A stretch of DNA of 64,000 nucleotides from Myxococcales bacterium (lineage in GTDB: Bacteria; Myxococcota; Myxococcia; Myxococcales; Myxococcaceae): positions 62,001-126,000 of the forward strand of contig JACPVI010000039.1 of the NCBI GenBank assembly GCA_016191815.1, given 5' to 3'. Made by a program: the position numbers and the translations under genes. Shown piece by piece: positions 32,685-42,072 of the stretch (its first letter is position 1; each line of letters opens with the position of its first letter). The notes under the pieces are model-generated. The model was not told the DNA's origin. It ran no database searches and saw only the letters and a list, made by a program, of their open reading frames with translations.

Positions 32685-33572
32685 GTGGAAGGCCTCCTCG
32701 ACGCTTTCATCGGCTTCATGCGCGCCGAGCGCGGGCTGTCCGCCAAGACGGTGGACGCCTACGGGGCGGATCTCAGGCGCTATCTGTCCGAGCTTTCGCG
32801 CCGGGGCATCGCCGAGATCGGCCGGGTCACCCGGGAAGACGTCCTCGAGCACTTGGCCTGGCTGTCGCGCTCAGGCCTCTCGCCCAGGAGCCAGGCGCGC
32901 CACCTCGCCGCCATCCGCTCCTTCCACCGTTTCTTGCACGACGATCGGCTCTCTCCCTCCAACCCGGCTGAGGACATCGACACCCCGCGCTTCGCGAGGA
33001 GGCTTCCTTCCTTCCTCACCCTCGAGGAGGTGGACCGGCTCTTGGCCGCGCCCGAGGCGCACACCCCCGCCGGCGCGCGGGACCGGGCGATGCTGGAGGT
33101 GCTCTACGCCACCGGGCTCAGGGTGAGCGAGCTGGTGGGCTTGGGCGTCGACGCCGTCAACCTCGCGGACGGCTACCTCATCGCCGCCGGGAAGGGCGGA
33201 AAGGAGCGGCTGGTGCCGGTCGGCAGCGCCGCCAGGGAAGCCCTCCGGGCCTATCTGGCGGGCCCGCGGACCCAGTTGCTGGGGGGAGGGCAGGCGCGCG
33301 CGCTCTTCGTCACCCCCAGGCGCCGCCCGTTCTCCAGGATGGGGCTGTGGAAGCTCCTCAGGCGATATTCGCTCAAGGCCGGCATCCGCAAGGCGGTCTC
33401 GCCGCACCAGCTCCGCCACTCCTTCGCCACCCACCTGCTCGAGGGGGGCGCCGACTTGAGGGCCATGCAGGCGCTCCTCGGGCACGCCGACCTGTCGACC
33501 ACCCAGGTGTACACCCACGTCGACCGCTCCCGGCTGCGCGCCGTCTACGACGAGCACCACCCTCGGAGGTAG
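32685..33572 (+). CDS. xerD: Tyrosine recombinase XerD, 295 aa
   Basis: A full-length Xer recombinase that, with XerC and FtsK, resolves chromosome dimers at dif. The N-terminal core-binding domain (1-105) includes LSAKTVDAYGADLRRYLSEL. Catalytic residues are all present: R146 in ATGLRVSELVGL, K173 in GKGGKER, H241 and R244 in SPHQLRHSFATHLL, H267 in LLGHADLSTT and Y276 in QVYTHVD. GTG 32685 is the start. Assignment to XerD rather than XerC rests on its sequence and on the trpS-scpA-scpB neighbourhood and is the less certain part. It heads a + strand run of housekeeping genes. Confidence 0.9.
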   Translation: MEGLLDAFIGFMRAERGLSAKTVDAYGADLRRYLSELSRRGIAEIGRVTREDVLEHLAWLSRSGLSPRSQARHLAAIRSFHRFLHDDRLSPSNPAEDIDTPRFARRLPSFLTLEEVDRLLAAPEAHTPAGARDRAMLEVLYATGLRVSELVGLGVDAVNLADGYLIAAGKGGKERLVPVGSAAREALRAYLAGPRTQLLGGGQARALFVTPRRRPFSRMGLWKLLRRYSLKAGIRKAVSPHQLRHSFATHLLEGGADLRAMQALLGHADLSTTQVYTHVDRSRLRAVYDEHHPRR

Positions 33573-33612
33573 GCCTGCGTTTTCGCCCCATGTTGCGTAT
33601 GGTGCCTGCCCC

Positions 33613-34620
33613 ATGCGAATCCTCTCCGGGATCCAGTCGAACAGCCTGTTGCACCTCGGCAACTACTACGGGGCGATCCGCCAGTTCATCGAGCTGCAGC
33701 ACGAGGGCGAAGCCCTCTACTTCATCGCCAACCTCCACGCGCTCACCTCGCTGAGGGACGCCGCGAAGGCCCGGGAGCTGGCCAAGGAGACGGCCGTCGC
33801 CTTCCTGTCGCTAGGGCTGGACCCGAAGAAGGCCACCCTCTTCCGCCAGAGCGACGTGCCCGAGGTGTGCGAGCTGTACTGGATCCTGGGCACGGTGGTG
33901 CCGGTCTCCAACCTGGAGCGCGCCCACAGCTACAAGGACAAGATCGCCCGCGGCGTCTCGGCGGACTTCGGCCTGTTCGCCTACCCGGTGCTGATGGCGG
34001 CGGACATCCTCCTCTACGACAGCGACGTGGTGCCGGTAGGGAAGGACCAGGTCCAACACGTGGAGTTCACCCGCGACTGGGCCACCAAGCTGAACGTCAC
34101 CTACGTGAAGGGGTACGACCCCTCCGACCCGATGGGCGAGAAGAGCGGGGCGAGAGGGGCGCTCAAGCTCCCGAGCTACCGGGTCCAGGAGGCGGCCGCG
34201 GTGGTCCCGGGCATCGATGGGCAGAAGATGTCGAAGAGCTACGGCAACGCCGTCGAGCTGTTCGGGGACGAGAAGGAGATCAAGCGGCGGATCATGAGCA
34301 TCAAGACCGACTCGACCCCGGTGGAGGCCCCCAAGCCCATCGAGGGGAGCGCGCTCTACCAGCTGCTCAAGCTGATGGCGCCGCCCTCCCAGTTCGGGGA
34401 GATCGACCAGAGCTGGCGCGCGGGCGGCAAAGGCTACGGCGACTACAAGAAGGTGCTGGTCGACTTCTTCCAGGCCGCCTTCGGGCCGGCCCGGGAGCGG
34501 CGCAAGCAGATCCTCGCCGACGAGGGCGAGCTGGAGCGGATCCTCGCCGACGGCGCCCAGCGCGCCCGGGAGTACGCCGCCCCGGTCATCTCCCGCGTGC
34601 GGCGGGCGGTGGGCTTGTGA
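33613..34620 (+). CDS. trpS: Tryptophanyl-tRNA synthetase, 335 aa
   Basis: A class I aminoacyl-tRNA synthetase that charges tRNA-Trp. The HIGH-type motif appears as [11 protein letters not shown] (residues 11-21) and the KMSKS loop as [10 protein letters not shown] (205-209). [15 protein letters not shown] is a typical TrpRS segment. Length is normal for the bacterial enzyme. ATG 33613 follows xerD by 40 bases. An essential housekeeping gene with no oddities seen. Confidence 0.96.
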   Translation: MRILSGIQSNSLLHLGNYYGAIRQFIELQHEGEALYFIANLHALTSLRDAAKARELAKETAVAFLSLGLDPKKATLFRQSDVPEVCELYWILGTVVPVSNLERAHSYKDKIARGVSADFGLFAYPVLMAADILLYDSDVVPVGKDQVQHVEFTRDWATKLNVTYVKGYDPSDPMGEKSGARGALKLPSYRVQEAAAVVPGIDGQKMSKSYGNAVELFGDEKEIKRRIMSIKTDSTPVEAPKPIEGSALYQLLKLMAPPSQFGEIDQSWRAGGKGYGDYKKVLVDFFQAAFGPARERRKQILADEGELERILADGAQRAREYAAPVISRVRRAVGL

Positions 34621-34652
34621 GGCGGCGTTGACCCCCTGGGGGGCCGCTGGTA

Positions 34653-35498
34653 TTGAGGCCGCCACTCTTGGGAGGCTTTGGACCCGAAGCTGTGCTCGAG
34701 CAGGTGCCCACCGGCCTGTCCGGGTCGGCCTTCCGCGTCGCCCTGCCGAGCTTCGAGGGACCGCTCGACCTGTTGCTCCACCTGATCCGGGAGCACAAGC
34801 TCGACATCTTCGACATCCCGATCGCCCTCATCACCGAGAAGTACCTCGAGTACCTGGAGGCGATGCGGGAGATCAACCTGGACATCGCCGGCGAGTTCCT
34901 GGTGATGGCTTCCACCCTGGCGCACCTCAAGAGCCGGCTGCTCTTGCCCAGGCATGAGGCGGTCGGCGAGGTGGAGCCGGAGGAGCAGGGCGACCCCCGC
35001 GAGGAGCTGGTGCGCCGGCTGCTCGAGTACCAGAAGTACAAGGAGGCCGCCGACAGCCTCTCCCGCCAGGACATCCTCGATCGCGACGTCTTCCCCCGGA
35101 GGGTTGCGCAGGTGCGACTCCCCATCCCCGAGGACGAGATCGGCCTCGCCGAGGTCTCGGTCTACAAGCTCATCGAGGCGCTCGACCGGGTGCTCGAGCG
35201 GCTGGAGCCCAAGCTCCAGCACGAGGTGATGCGCGAGCGGCTCTCACTCTCGGACGCGATCCACCAGGTGGCCGAGCGCATCGGCGCGCAGGGCAGGGTG
35301 ACGTTCTTTTCGCTGTTCGAGGGACAGCGCCAAAGACACCAGGTGATCGTCACCTTCCTCGCGCTCCTGGAGATGTGCAAGCTCAGGCTGATCCGCGTTT
35401 GCCAGGAGGAACCGGAGGGGGACATCTTCATCAGCTCCCAGGGCGGCGCCCTGGGCCAGCTTTGTGCCACGGAGGTCGACGAGAGTGAATACGACTGA
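34653..35498 (+). CDS. scpA: Segregation and condensation protein A, 281 aa
   Basis: ScpA is the kleisin subunit that bridges SMC heads in the condensin complex. The N-terminal domain has [20 protein letters not shown] and [18 protein letters not shown], and the C-terminal winged helix has [20 protein letters not shown] then [12 protein letters not shown]. The start is uncertain: TTG 34653 gives a 27-residue N-terminal extension, and GTG 34692 is possible. The 3' end overlaps scpB by 14 bases, the usual coupling of these partners. Confidence 0.93.
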   Translation: MRPPLLGGFGPEAVLEQVPTGLSGSAFRVALPSFEGPLDLLLHLIREHKLDIFDIPIALITEKYLEYLEAMREINLDIAGEFLVMASTLAHLKSRLLLPRHEAVGEVEPEEQGDPREELVRRLLEYQKYKEAADSLSRQDILDRDVFPRRVAQVRLPIPEDEIGLAEVSVYKLIEALDRVLERLEPKLQHEVMRERLSLSDAIHQVAERIGAQGRVTFFSLFEGQRQRHQVIVTFLALLEMCKLRLIRVCQEEPEGDIFISSQGGALGQLCATEVDESEYD

Positions 35499-36483
35499 CA
35501 TGCCCCCCGGCCCGGGACCGGCGCCCGCTGTGGAGCCGACCGCGCCCGGCACCGGTCCGGGCCAGTTCAGCGAGGAGGAGATCGCCTCCGCCACCGCCCC
35601 CGCGGCCGATCCCGAGCTGGATGAAGTCGAACCCGCGGAGATCGAATCGCCCGAGCCGGAGCTGGAGACCCCGCTCGAGAAGCTCCAGCAGAAAGCCCGG
35701 AGGATGTCGCCCGAGCGGGTGCGCACGGTGATCGAGAGCCTGCTGTTCGTCACAGACAGGCCGTTCAACGTGGACCAGCTCTTCGAGACCACCGGAATCG
35801 ACCGCCCGCGAATCCATGCGGCGCTGGAGAAGATCGCCGGCCAGCTCAGGGACGGGATCTCCGGCATCGTGCTCCACGAGGTCGCCGGCGGCTGGCAGCT
35901 CAGGACCGATCCCGGCTCCTCCGAGTACGTCCGGCGGTTCTTGCAGGTGAAGCCGCAGCGGCTCACCCGCGCCGCGGTCGAGACCTTGGCGATCATCGCC
36001 TACCGCCAGCCGGTCACCCGGCCCGAGGTGGAAGACATCCGCGGGGTCGACTCGGGAGCGGTGATCAAGGCCCTGCTCGAGCGCAGGCTCATCAAGATCC
36101 TCGGCCGCAAGGAGGAGGTCGGCCGGCCTATCCTCTACGGCACCACCCGCGAATTCCTCGAGTTCTTCGCCCTGAAGGATCTCGCCTCCTTGCCGACCCT
36201 GCGCGAGTTCCAGGAGCTGACCGAGGAGCATCGCGAGATCGTCGAGAAGGAGGCCCCCCCGAAAGTGGAGGGCGTATTCTCCGAGCTGGCCGACCCGACG
36301 TTCCGGAGGAAGCTGGAGGCGGAGAGCGGCGCCTCGGAGGCGGCGCTGGCGGAGCTGGAGGACGCCATCTTTGGAGCCGACCGCACCGCGAAGATCGCCG
36401 CCACCGCGCTCGGCACTCCGAAGGACGAGCAGGCCGCGGCCGAGCCCTCCGCTCCAAACCCGCAGGCGCCGACGGAAGGCTGA
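35485..36483 (+). CDS. scpB: Segregation and condensation protein B, 332 aa
   Basis: ScpB dimers bind ScpA within SMC-ScpAB. GTG 35485 is chosen because GGAGG lies 9 bases upstream; ATG 35500 is an alternative. The first 80 residues are an acidic, proline-rich extension not found in short ScpB proteins. The conserved tandem winged-helix core follows: RVRTVIESLLFVTDRPFNVD, AAVETLAIIAYRQPVTRPEV, and RLIKILGRKEEVGRPILYGT. A further 90-residue C-terminal tail is charged. The overlap with scpA indicates an operon that continues into rluB 15 bases later. Confidence 0.93.
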   Translation: MNTTDMPPGPGPAPAVEPTAPGTGPGQFSEEEIASATAPAADPELDEVEPAEIESPEPELETPLEKLQQKARRMSPERVRTVIESLLFVTDRPFNVDQLFETTGIDRPRIHAALEKIAGQLRDGISGIVLHEVAGGWQLRTDPGSSEYVRRFLQVKPQRLTRAAVETLAIIAYRQPVTRPEVEDIRGVDSGAVIKALLERRLIKILGRKEEVGRPILYGTTREFLEFFALKDLASLPTLREFQELTEEHREIVEKEAPPKVEGVFSELADPTFRRKLEAESGASEAALAELEDAIFGADRTAKIAATALGTPKDEQAAAEPSAPNPQAPTEG

Positions 36484-36498
36484 GGGCGCCCGACCGCC

Positions 36499-37338
36499 GT
36501 GCCCGAGCGCCTCCAGAAGTTCCTCGCCCGGTCCGGGGTGGCCTCGCGCCGGCGGGCGGAGGAGCTGATCCTCCAGGGCCGAGTCCAGGTGAACGGCCGG
36601 CCGGTGACCGAGCTGGGATCGAAGGTGGAGGCGTCGGATCTGGTCACCGTCGACGGGAGGCCGGTCGAGCCTCCTTCGAAGCTGAGCTACGTCATCCTCT
36701 ACAAACCTCCCGGGGTGGTCACGACCCTCAAGGATCCGCGCGGCCGGCCCTCGGTCGGGGACTACCTGGGGCGGCTAGAAGGGAGGCTCTTCCCGGTGGG
36801 AAGGCTCGACTTCGACGCCGAGGGAGCGCTGCTGCTCACCAACGACGGAGAGCTGGCGCAGAGGCTGCTGCACCCGCGCTACCAGGTGAAGCGCACCTAT
36901 CTCGCCAAAGTGAAGGGCATTCCTTCGGAGGAGAGCATCTCCAAGCTGCGCCGAGGAGTGCGGCTGGAGGACGGCATGGCTACCCCGGTCGAGGTTTCCC
37001 TCTTCGAGAAGGCGGAGCGGAACGCCTGGCTCAAGATCGCCGTCACCGAAGGTCGGCCGCACTTGGTGAAGCGGCTGTGCGCCGCGGTGGGCCACCCAGT
37101 GGTGAGGCTGTTCAGGCCGAGCCACGCGGGCGTGGGCGTCGGCGGCCTGCGCCAGGGCGAGCTGCGCCCGCTTCTGCCGGAGGAGATCTCCCTGGTGAAG
37201 GCGGTCGGATACGGCAAGCCGGTGCCCGAACCTGGGCTGCGGCTCCCGCCCCGGCGCCATGGCCACGGTGCGCCTCGGGTCGAGCCGAAGACGATGGCGC
37301 CCACGCGAGCCCGGGGCCAAAAGCGTTCAGGCCGCTGA
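36499..37338 (+). CDS. rluB: 23S rRNA pseudouridine synthase, RluB type, 279 aa
   Basis: An RsuA/RluB-family pseudouridine synthase. An N-terminal S4 RNA-binding domain (residues 1-55: ERLQKFLARSGVASRRRAEE) precedes the catalytic domain, with D104 in GRLDFDAEGALLLTN as the catalytic aspartate and RTYLAKVKG downstream. It modifies a uridine in 23S rRNA, and RluB, RluE or RluF specificity cannot be distinguished with confidence. The C-terminal 50 residues are basic (RPRRHGHG-type tail, RGQKRSGR end). GTG 36499 starts 15 bases after scpB. The scpA-scpB-rluB order is common in bacteria. Confidence 0.92.
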   Translation: MPERLQKFLARSGVASRRRAEELILQGRVQVNGRPVTELGSKVEASDLVTVDGRPVEPPSKLSYVILYKPPGVVTTLKDPRGRPSVGDYLGRLEGRLFPVGRLDFDAEGALLLTNDGELAQRLLHPRYQVKRTYLAKVKGIPSEESISKLRRGVRLEDGMATPVEVSLFEKAERNAWLKIAVTEGRPHLVKRLCAAVGHPVVRLFRPSHAGVGVGGLRQGELRPLLPEEISLVKAVGYGKPVPEPGLRLPPRRHGHGAPRVEPKTMAPTRARGQKRSGR

Positions 37339-37350
37339 TATAAACGCCTG

Positions 37351-39486
37351 ATGGCGTCCACGGGGGCTCAATGCTTCGCCCGACGGTCGGCGCTCGCCGC
37401 GGCGGCCCTGCTGTGCGCCTGCAACGGGAGCAGGGACCGGCTCCTCGCCGGCCTCCAGAGCACCCGCCCCGAGGAGCGCGCGGTCGCGGTGAAGAAGCTG
37501 GCCGAGCAGAACCGGTCGGAGGACTTGGTCCTGTTCACCCAGGCCGCCAAGGATCCTTCGTCCCTGGTGCGCGCCGAGGCGATCTCCGCGCTCGCCCGCA
37601 GCCAGGATGCGCGGGTGGTGGACCTGCTCGGAGAGCTCCTGGGAGACTCCGACGAGTCGGTCCAGGGCAAGGCAGCGATGGCGCTGGCCGAGATCAAGAG
37701 CGAGAAGGCGAAGGCTTACCTCACGCTCCAGTACGGCCGCCGCGGGCGCTCCACCAGGCAGGCGATCGTCCAGGCACTCAAGGCGGCGAACATCCCGGGT
37801 CCGATGGCGGGAGTGGTCGCCGCCGAGTCCCAGGCGACCTGGCAGCGCAACCTCGACGCCCTGCAGAAGGGGACCCTCCCGGAGCGAGTCGGGGCCGCCG
37901 AGGCCTTGGGCAAGAGCGGACGGGCCGAGGCGGTGAACCGACTCTTGCCGCTGCTCAAGGACGGCCAGGTGATCTTGGCAGCCGCGGCGGTGCGCGGCCT
38001 GGGCTACGCGGGAGACCGGCGGGCGGTGGGCCCGATCTCCGAGCTTCTGTCGGAGAACTTCCCGGAGCTGCGGGAGGCCGCTCTCGACGCGCTGATCCAG
38101 CTGCAGGAGCCATCAGCACTTCCCCACCTCTTGGAGGTCGCGCTGGAGCGGAGCCCGACGAGCCCCCTCGCGGCTGCGGCCATCGCCGCGCTCCCGCCGA
38201 GCCCGGAGACGGCCCAGGCGCTCTGCCGGGTGGCGACGGAGGGTGCGCATGCCGAGGCCATCTCCGCCGGGCGGGAGCTGCGGCGCCGAGGAAGCTGCCC
38301 GCTCGAGCCGATCCTCGAGCGGCTGAGGCAGGCGTCGCAGCTCGAGGGCGGTCTCCAGGCGCTGGTGGGGCTCGGGCCGGCGGCGCGCGAGGCGCTGCCC
38401 AAGGCGCTGCCCATCTTGGCGGGAGCCGACGCGCACTTGCGAAGGCTCGCCCTGGACGCGGTGGCGGAGCTCGGAGACAGCTCGGCGTCGCCGGCGGTGC
38501 TCAAGCTCTACGAGCAGGAGCTCAAGGTGGTGCAGCAGCTCCGCGCGGACTGGGTCATCGGGGAGCTGCCGCAGGTGTACTCGCCGGGCTTCGATCCCGC
38601 TTCGCGGAGCGACCAGGAGGTGGCGGCCGGGAGGCTTCGGCAGGCCGAGCTGCTCCGGAAGGTCGAGGCGCTGGACCAGGCGAGGGCTCAAGCCGCCCAC
38701 AAGCAGGTCGTCTCGGCGCGCCCGCCGGCGGAGGTGGTGGACGACGCCTCCGAAGATCAGCTCCGGCTGCTCGCCTTCGCGCTCCGCGCCCTGGGCGCGC
38801 TCCGGGCAGAAGGAGCGCTCGCCACCCTCCGCTCCTACTCGGACGACCCGAGCCCGGCCTTGCGGGCCGCCGCGCTCGTGGGTGCCACCGCGCTGGGCCC
38901 CGAGGGCATCGCCTTCGCCAAGGGCGGGCTGTTGGACCGGGAGCGCGAAGTGCAGGCGGCAGTGGCCCAGGCCCTCTCCGAGCGCGGCTCGGAAGGTCAG
39001 GCAGCGCTCCTCGAGGTTCTGCCCAAGCTCCCCGGCGACGCGGTGCGCTTCGTCGAGGCCCTCGAGCGCAGCGGGGCGGGAGAGGCTGCGATCGAACCGT
39101 TGAAGGTGCTGGTAGCCGAGGGCGGCCCGGGGGCGGTCGGCGCGGCGCGGATGCTGGGCGAGCTGCGCGCCAAGGGTGCAGTGGAGGCGCTGGTGAAGTA
39201 CCTGGAGGATCCCACCGGAGTTGCGCGGAGGGAGGTTTTGGTGGCGCTGGGGAGGATCGGCGATCTGCGGGCGCTGGAGCCGATGGGCCGCGAGCTGTAC
39301 CACGACAGCCCGGAGATCCGGGCCGCCGCCGCCGAGGGGCTGGGCCTATTCGCCCGCTCCGCGCCGGGCGAGGCCGTGGCGGCGCTCCGGGGCGGGCCGC
39401 ACCTAGACGCGCTGGACGCGCTCAAGAGTGACTACTACCGGAGGGTCCGCGAGGCCGCGGCGACGGCGCTGGAACAGGTCAAGTAG
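37351..39486 (+). CDS. HEAT-repeat lipoprotein, 711 aa
   Basis: The signal peptide ends in LAAAALLCAC, a lipobox, so this is a predicted lipoprotein. The rest is a long superhelix of HEAT repeats, for example PSSLVRAEAISALARSQDAR, DESVQGKAAMALAEIKSEKA, and PEIRAAAAEGLGLFARSAPG near the end, with a variable break around residues 380-460. HEAT solenoids are protein-interaction scaffolds. The next gene starts one base after its stop, so the two are co-expressed. A role in cell-envelope organisation is possible; the target is unknown. Confidence 0.88.
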   Translation: MASTGAQCFARRSALAAAALLCACNGSRDRLLAGLQSTRPEERAVAVKKLAEQNRSEDLVLFTQAAKDPSSLVRAEAISALARSQDARVVDLLGELLGDSDESVQGKAAMALAEIKSEKAKAYLTLQYGRRGRSTRQAIVQALKAANIPGPMAGVVAAESQATWQRNLDALQKGTLPERVGAAEALGKSGRAEAVNRLLPLLKDGQVILAAAAVRGLGYAGDRRAVGPISELLSENFPELREAALDALIQLQEPSALPHLLEVALERSPTSPLAAAAIAALPPSPETAQALCRVATEGAHAEAISAGRELRRRGSCPLEPILERLRQASQLEGGLQALVGLGPAAREALPKALPILAGADAHLRRLALDAVAELGDSSASPAVLKLYEQELKVVQQLRADWVIGELPQVYSPGFDPASRSDQEVAAGRLRQAELLRKVEALDQARAQAAHKQVVSARPPAEVVDDASEDQLRLLAFALRALGALRAEGALATLRSYSDDPSPALRAAALVGATALGPEGIAFAKGGLLDREREVQAAVAQALSERGSEGQAALLEVLPKLPGDAVRFVEALERSGAGEAAIEPLKVLVAEGGPGAVGAARMLGELRAKGAVEALVKYLEDPTGVARREVLVALGRIGDLRALEPMGRELYHDSPEIRAAAAEGLGLFARSAPGEAVAALRGGPHLDALDALKSDYYRRVREAAATALEQVK

Positions 39487-42069
39487 ATGGAACTGCGGAA
39501 GCTCAAGGACAAGGCCGCCGAGGCGTTCTCCAAGGGGAGGTTCGCCAAGGCCGCCGAGCTTTACGAGGACTACTGCAAGGAAGACGCGAAAGACCACCAG
39601 GCTCGCGTGCGGATGGGTGACGCCTTCGCCAAGTCCGGGAACCGGGACCGCGCCATCTTGGCCTACAAGGCGGCCGCGGAGGGATACGCGCGGGAAGGCT
39701 TCCTCCCGCGGGCGATCGCTGCCAGCAAGCTCGTCCTCGAGTTGGACGCCTCGCACAAGGGTGTCCAGCAGATGCTCGCGCAGCTATACGCCCGAAAGGC
39801 CGGTCCCGCGGACGGGAAGCCGAAGGCTGCTGCGGCCGCCGAGCTGACCGCGGCCGCCGGAACGCCGAAGCGCGAGGCAATCGAGCTGCCTGCCGGCGGA
39901 GGAGCCCTCGAGCTCCTGTCTGACCGAAAGGATTCGCGCTCGCCCAGCCCGATGAACCGGAAAGACGCCATCGAGCTGGCGCAGCACGACGCAAGATCTG
40001 CTCCGGAGGCGAGGGCAGAGCGGCCCTCCGGCCCGCCCGCGCCCAGCCCGATGAACCGGAAGGACGCCATCGAGCTGCCGCCGGACGACGCCGGAGCTGT
40101 CATCGAGCTCAGGGGCGACCGCGACTCCGGCCCGCCCGCGCCCAGCCCGATGAATCGAAAGGACGCCATCGAGCTGCCGCCGGACGACGCAGGAGCCGTC
40201 ATCGAGCTCAGGGGCGACCGCGACTCCCGCGCGCCCGCGCCCAGCCCGATGAATCGGAAGGACGCCATCGAGCTGCCGCCGGACGATTCTCCCGCGCCAG
40301 CCGGCGCTCCGATCGAGATCGAGATCGACAGCTCCCCCCGGAAGCCCGGAGAGATCGAGGTGGTGATCGAGGCCCCGGCCTCGCCCAACGAGCTATCGCT
40401 CGAGGCCGTGCGGGGGAAGGCCCTGGATCTGTCGGCGGAGCTGCCGCCGGAGCTGCAGCTGGAACCCGCCCCGGGAACTCCTCCGGCAGAGGAGCCGGCG
40501 CTTCCGTCGGTGATCGTCGACCCCGCGCTGCTGATTCCGCCCGCTTCGGTGGGCGCCGCGCCCGCGGAGGGTTCGGCGCCTCCGGGGCTCAAGCCCAAGC
40601 GCATCCACGAGGCCGCTCGAGTCGAGGCGGCCCGCGCCGCCGCACCCGGCGGGCCACCGCCACCTCTCGAGGAGCCATCGCTTCCGCGTGCCGAGCCGGC
40701 GGCGCGTGCCCTGGAGGCGACGCCTGACAGCCCGCCCGCGGCGACGCAAGAGGCGATCGGTCGGCCTCCCCCTCCACCGCCGGCCGCACCGGTGCAGAGC
40801 CGAATCTGGCTGCCTCCAGCCCTCGCGGCTTCGGCTCAGGGGCAGGAGCCAGCCGCGGAAGCGCCGGCGGCACCTCCGCAGCCCGCGTCCGCGAAGAAAT
40901 TCAAGTCAGACATCGAAGCGGGGCTGGCGGCGTTCAACCGCTTCGAAGAGATCGAAATCGAGATCGAGGTCGCGGCGGTGCCCGCGCCTGCCGTATCGCC
41001 ACCTGCCGCTTCCGCGCCGACCGCGTTGCCACCCTCGGCGCCCGCCTCTCCTCTGGACGCGGCGCGCGGCAGGCGAATCTCTACCTTCACCGAGTTGGAG
41101 CTGGAGGGCGACTCGCTCCTCCACGCCGTGGACACTGCCGCCCAGCAGGGGATCGCCCAGCGGGGCCAGCAGCCCGTCGATGACGCCGAGGAGGCGATGG
41201 AGGCCCCGGAGGAGCTGTCGGCCGAGCGCCGGGAAGCGGGCGAGCTGCCCAAGATCCCCCTCTTCTCCGATCTGCCGCCGGACGCCTTCATCGAGCTGTT
41301 CGAGCGCTGCCCGCTGCGGCGCTTCGATGAGGGAGAGCGGGTGGTCGAGGAAGGCTCGCTGGGGGACTCCTTCTTCGTCATCTGCGCCGGCAGCGTGAGG
41401 GTGTACCGGTACCACGACGGCGAGAAGCGGGAGCTCGCGGTGCTCCCCGAGAGCTCGTTCTTCGGAGAGATGGCGCTGCTCTCCGGCGCGCCGCGTACCG
41501 CCTCGGTGGAGGCCGCCTCCCCGGAGACGCAGCTCCTGGAGATCAGCGCGCCGGTGCTGGCCCAGCTCTCTCACCGCTACCCGCAGGTCTCGCAGGCGCT
41601 CAAGAAGTTCTGCCGCCAGCGGATGCTGTCGAACGTGATGCGCTCGTCGGCGCTCTTCCAGCCCTTCAACCGCGACGACCGGCGCGACTTGATCCAGAAG
41701 TTCCGCGCCCGCGACGTGAGGAAGGCTCAGGTGGTGATCCGCGAGGGCGAACAGACCGACGGCCTCTACGTGGTGCTCTCCGGCGAGGTGGAGGTGAAGA
41801 AGACCGGGCAGCGGCTGGCCCTCCTCCGCGAGGGAGACATCTTCGGGGAGATGTCGCTCCTCAAGAAGACCGCCGCCACCGCCACCGTGGCCGCCCTCAA
41901 ACACACCTCCCTGCTCCGCCTACCGAGGGCCGACTTCGACGAGCTGATCATGAGCCACCCGCAGATCCTCGCCCTGGTGGCCGACCTCACCGAGGACCGG
42001 CGGCGGCAGACCGAGGCGGTGCTCGAGGGAAAGGCAATCGCCGGCGAAGAGGGGCTCCTCCTCGTCTAA
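39487..42069 (+). CDS. TPR protein with internal repeats and two cyclic-nucleotide-binding domains, 860 aa
   Basis: The N-terminal 110 residues form TPR-like helices (AAEAFSKGRFAKAAELYEDY). Residues about 153-268 hold four copies of SPMNRKDAIEL in a 33-residue period. Residues 270-585 are proline/alanine/glutamate-rich and probably disordered. Domain 1 (about 588-715) is a cNMP-binding fold: RFDEGERVVEEGSLGDSFFV with a phosphate-binding FGEMALLSGAPRTASVEA including Arg. Domain 2 (about 719-845) is similar but reads FGEMSLLKKTAATATVAA, lacking that Arg, so it probably does not bind nucleotide. There is no DNA-binding domain. It begins one base after the HEAT lipoprotein stop. A scaffold that responds to cyclic nucleotide is the simplest reading. 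Confidence 0.85.
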   Translation: MELRKLKDKAAEAFSKGRFAKAAELYEDYCKEDAKDHQARVRMGDAFAKSGNRDRAILAYKAAAEGYAREGFLPRAIAASKLVLELDASHKGVQQMLAQLYARKAGPADGKPKAAAAAELTAAAGTPKREAIELPAGGGALELLSDRKDSRSPSPMNRKDAIELAQHDARSAPEARAERPSGPPAPSPMNRKDAIELPPDDAGAVIELRGDRDSGPPAPSPMNRKDAIELPPDDAGAVIELRGDRDSRAPAPSPMNRKDAIELPPDDSPAPAGAPIEIEIDSSPRKPGEIEVVIEAPASPNELSLEAVRGKALDLSAELPPELQLEPAPGTPPAEEPALPSVIVDPALLIPPASVGAAPAEGSAPPGLKPKRIHEAARVEAARAAAPGGPPPPLEEPSLPRAEPAARALEATPDSPPAATQEAIGRPPPPPPAAPVQSRIWLPPALAASAQGQEPAAEAPAAPPQPASAKKFKSDIEAGLAAFNRFEEIEIEIEVAAVPAPAVSPPAASAPTALPPSAPASPLDAARGRRISTFTELELEGDSLLHAVDTAAQQGIAQRGQQPVDDAEEAMEAPEELSAERREAGELPKIPLFSDLPPDAFIELFERCPLRRFDEGERVVEEGSLGDSFFVICAGSVRVYRYHDGEKRELAVLPESSFFGEMALLSGAPRTASVEAASPETQLLEISAPVLAQLSHRYPQVSQALKKFCRQRMLSNVMRSSALFQPFNRDDRRDLIQKFRARDVRKAQVVIREGEQTDGLYVVLSGEVEVKKTGQRLALLREGDIFGEMSLLKKTAATATVAALKHTSLLRLPRADFDELIMSHPQILALVADLTEDRRRQTEAVLEGKAIAGEEGLLLV
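39943..40290 (+). repeat. 99-bp tandem repeats within the TPR/cNMP gene
   Basis: Copies of CCCAGCCCGATGAA start at 39943, 40042, 40141 and 40240, exactly 99 bases apart. The second and third full units are almost identical at DNA level, while the first unit differs more. The period equals 33 codons, so copy-number changes stay in frame. Confidence 0.88.
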
Positions 42070-42072
42070 CCC

